From the NCBI GenBank assembly GCA_030043335.1, contig JASHXX010000141.1:1-7029 (forward strand): 7,029 nucleotides of DNA, written 5' to 3'. The position numbers and the translations under genes were made by a program. The DNA is from Xanthobacteraceae bacterium (GTDB lineage: Bacteria > Pseudomonadota > Alphaproteobacteria > Rhizobiales > Xanthobacteraceae). Shown in pieces: positions 5,577-7,029 of this stretch. The notes below the pieces were generated by a model. That model was not told the DNA's origin. It saw nothing but the letters and a program-made list of their open reading frames with translations, and did no database searches. The first letter of the stretch is position 1, and each line of letters starts with the position of its first letter.

Positions 5577-6533
5577 ATGCACATCCTCTATCAAATCTTC
5601 GTCGATCCGTTCGTACAGATGGGCACCTCGCCGGACCTCCTGGTGCAGACCTTGTGGGACGGCCTCGTCGCCGGCGTCCTCTACGCGCTGATCGCGCTCG
5701 GCTTCGTTCTGATCTTCAAGGCCTCCGGCGTGTTCAATTTCGCCCAGGGCATCATGGTGGTGTTCGCCGCGCTCACCCTCGTCGGCCTGCACGAGCACGG
5801 GGTGCCCGCCTTCCTCGCGCTCGCCATCACTGTCGTAGTGATGTTCGTCCTCGCCTTTGGCGTCGAGCGCCTGGTGCTGCGGCCGCTGGTCAACCAGTCG
5901 GACATCATTCTGTTCATGGCGACCTTCGGGCTCACTTATTTTCTCATCGGGCTCGGCCAGCTGGTGTTCGGCGGCGACCCCAAGGTGATGATTGCGCGCG
6001 ATCTCTACCTGCCGAGCGGCGCCATCGAGTTCAAGAAATTCGGCGGCTTCGTTTCGCTGCAGAAGATCGACATCGCCGCGGTGATCATCGCTTCGGTCAT
6101 GGTCGCGGTGCTGGCGGTGTTCTTCCAGCGCACCCGGATCGGACGGGCGCTGCGCGCGGTCGCCGACAGTCACCAGGCGGCGCTGTCGGTCGGCATCTCG
6201 CTCGAGCAGATCTGGGTCATCGTGTGGTTTGCCGCCGGTATCGTCGCGCTGACGACCGGCATCATGTGGGGGGCGCGCTCCGAGGTGTCGTTCTCGCTGC
6301 AGATCATCGCGCTGAAGGCGCTGCCGGTGCTGATCCTCGGCGGCTTCACCTCGATCCCGGGCGCGATCGTCGGCGGCCTGATCATCGGCATCGGCGAGAA
6401 GCTTGGCGAGTTCTATTGGGGGCCGCTTCTCGGCGGCGGCATCGAGAGCTGGCTCGCCTATGTTATCGCGCTCGGATTCCTGATCTTCCGTCCCCAGGGC
6501 CTGTTCGGCGAACGGCTGATCGAGCGGATCTGA
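5577..6533 (+). CDS. livH: Branched-chain amino acid-type ABC transporter permease, LivH type
   Basis: 318 aa integral inner-membrane permease forming half of the channel, paired with LivM and energised by LivG (and normally LivF). About eight hydrophobic segments are visible, roughly at residues 29-47, 54-72, 77-96, 109-131, 165-183, 210-231, 243-273 and 291-305. The cytoplasmic coupling loop is RTRIGRALRAVADS (185-198) leading to the ALSVGIS segment, the expected place for the ATPase contact. The glycine-rich GAIVGGLIIGIGE (262-274) and the C-terminal FRPQGLFGE (304-312) are LivH hallmarks. There is no cleavable signal peptide. The ATG at 5577 follows an in-frame TAG by nine bases, so no start codon exists between TAG and ATG except this one; Met15 (5619) lacks a ribosome-binding site. 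It lies 68 bp after livG, unlike the overlapping or 2-bp junctions elsewhere in this operon. Transported substrate unknown. Confidence 0.93.
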   Translation: MHILYQIFVDPFVQMGTSPDLLVQTLWDGLVAGVLYALIALGFVLIFKASGVFNFAQGIMVVFAALTLVGLHEHGVPAFLALAITVVVMFVLAFGVERLVLRPLVNQSDIILFMATFGLTYFLIGLGQLVFGGDPKVMIARDLYLPSGAIEFKKFGGFVSLQKIDIAAVIIASVMVAVLAVFFQRTRIGRALRAVADSHQAALSVGISLEQIWVIVWFAAGIVALTTGIMWGARSEVSFSLQIIALKALPVLILGGFTSIPGAIVGGLIIGIGEKLGEFYWGPLLGGGIESWLAYVIALGFLIFRPQGLFGERLIERI

Positions 6534-6535
6534 CG

Positions 6536-7029
6536 ATGCTTTATCGCGAGGTCGGCCAGTACAAGACCAACTACGCCGCCGACATGGCGATCTTTCCGAT
6601 TCTGCAGGACCGGATCGCCATGGCGGTCATCCTGCTGGTCGCGTTCGTCGTCATTCCGCTTACCGGCAACGATTTCCTGCTCAACGCGGTCCTGATCCCG
6701 TTCCTGATCTTCTCGCTGGCTGCAATCGGGCTCAACCTGCTCACCGGCTATGCCGGGCTGGTGTCGCTCGGCACCGGCGCGTTCATGGGGGTCGGCGCCT
6801 ATGCCTGCCTGAAGCTGACGACGATCTTCCCACAGGTGAACATCATCATCTGGATTCTCGCCTCCGGGCTGTTCTCCGCCGGCGTCGGCGTGCTGTTCGG
6901 CCTGCCGTCGCTGCGTATCAAGGGCTTCTATCTTGCGGTGGCGACGCTCGCGGCGCAGTTCTTCCTGGAGTGGTGCTTCATCCGCATCCCATGGCTCTAC
7001 AATTACAGCGTCTCCGGCGCGATCGAGGT
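6536..7029 (+). CDS. livM: Branched-chain amino acid-type ABC transporter permease, LivM type, N-terminal half (runs off right edge)
   Basis: 164 complete codons are present with no stop before the edge; the family is usually over 300 residues, so about half is seen. Inner-membrane permease, partner of LivH. The N-terminus is a roughly 26-residue hydrophilic tail beginning MLYREVGQYK, then hydrophobic segments around 27-43, 48-69, 75-94, 102-122 and 131-147. Hallmarks: GLNLLTGYAGLVSLG (65-79) with GAFMGVGAYA (81-90), and SLRIKGFYLAVATLA (125-139), which match the conserved LivM core. The ATG at 6536 lies two bases after the livH stop, consistent with coupling, though only a weak GAGCGGAT precedes it. 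Internal ATGs (codons 17 and 29) would remove the tail; the tail resembles those I recall from Hyphomicrobiales relatives, so the first ATG is preferred. The periplasmic binding protein and LivF are expected further right. Confidence 0.9.
   Translation, partial: MLYREVGQYKTNYAADMAIFPILQDRIAMAVILLVAFVVIPLTGNDFLLNAVLIPFLIFSLAAIGLNLLTGYAGLVSLGTGAFMGVGAYACLKLTTIFPQVNIIIWILASGLFSAGVGVLFGLPSLRIKGFYLAVATLAAQFFLEWCFIRIPWLYNYSVSGAIE

Noticed and set aside
5475..6173. 232-residue very acidic, His-rich minus-strand frame opposite livH
   Set aside because: Hydrophobic codons of a membrane protein read in antisense give Asp, Glu, His, Gln and Asn. The composition is therefore an artefact of livH and not an acidic protein.
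1..7029. CRISPR, tRNA/rRNA, insertion sequence, toxin-antitoxin or defence genes
   Set aside because: Read on both strands; no regularly spaced repeats, no tRNA-like cloverleaf noticed, no transposase motifs, and nearly all bases belong to recognised metabolic or transport genes.

Overview
The window is GC-rich, densely packed bacterial DNA. Gene content, codon usage and the type of intergenic palindrome suggest an alphaproteobacterium, probably Hyphomicrobiales (Bradyrhizobium / Rhodopseudomonas / Xanthobacteraceae-like). This placement is an inference from protein style, not from a marker gene. No rRNA, tRNA, CRISPR array, transposase or phage gene was seen.

Left half (1-2337, minus strand): three tightly packed genes of valine catabolism, transcribed toward the left edge. 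They are an isobutyryl-CoA dehydrogenase-type acyl-CoA dehydrogenase, a 3-hydroxyisobutyryl-CoA hydrolase that overlaps it by ATGA, and the first 31 codons of 3-hydroxyisobutyrate dehydrogenase (mmsB). They cover isobutyryl-CoA to methacrylyl-CoA, 3-hydroxyisobutyryl-CoA to 3-hydroxyisobutyrate, and 3-hydroxyisobutyrate to methylmalonate semialdehyde. The hydratase between the first two steps and the final semialdehyde dehydrogenase (mmsA) are not in the window.

Middle (2338-2722): a 385-bp divergent intergenic region with no convincing gene. It holds one plausible sigma70-type promoter reading right and a clear Shine-Dalgarno sequence for the GTG start of the next gene.

Right half (2723-7029, plus strand): an operon of an AMP-forming fatty-acyl-CoA ligase (658 aa), a LivG-type ATPase, a LivH permease and the N-terminal half of a LivM permease, running off the right edge. 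The substrate-binding protein and the LivF ATPase normally needed are probably just beyond it. A ligase as first gene, coupled to livG by ATGA, suggests that this 'branched-chain amino acid' transporter imports a carboxylic acid that is then activated to its CoA thioester.

Most of the window is ordinary metabolism. The most unusual spot is the 68-bp livG-livH junction. There a 20-codon reading frame overlaps the livG stop (ATGA), is in the livH frame, ends at a TAG nine bases before the livH ATG, and contains most of a strong two-part inverted repeat. The only good Shine-Dalgarno sequence for livH lies inside that repeat. It looks like a REP-type palindrome lodged at the junction, possibly with a translational-coupling role. 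I found no clear evidence of a wholly new system.
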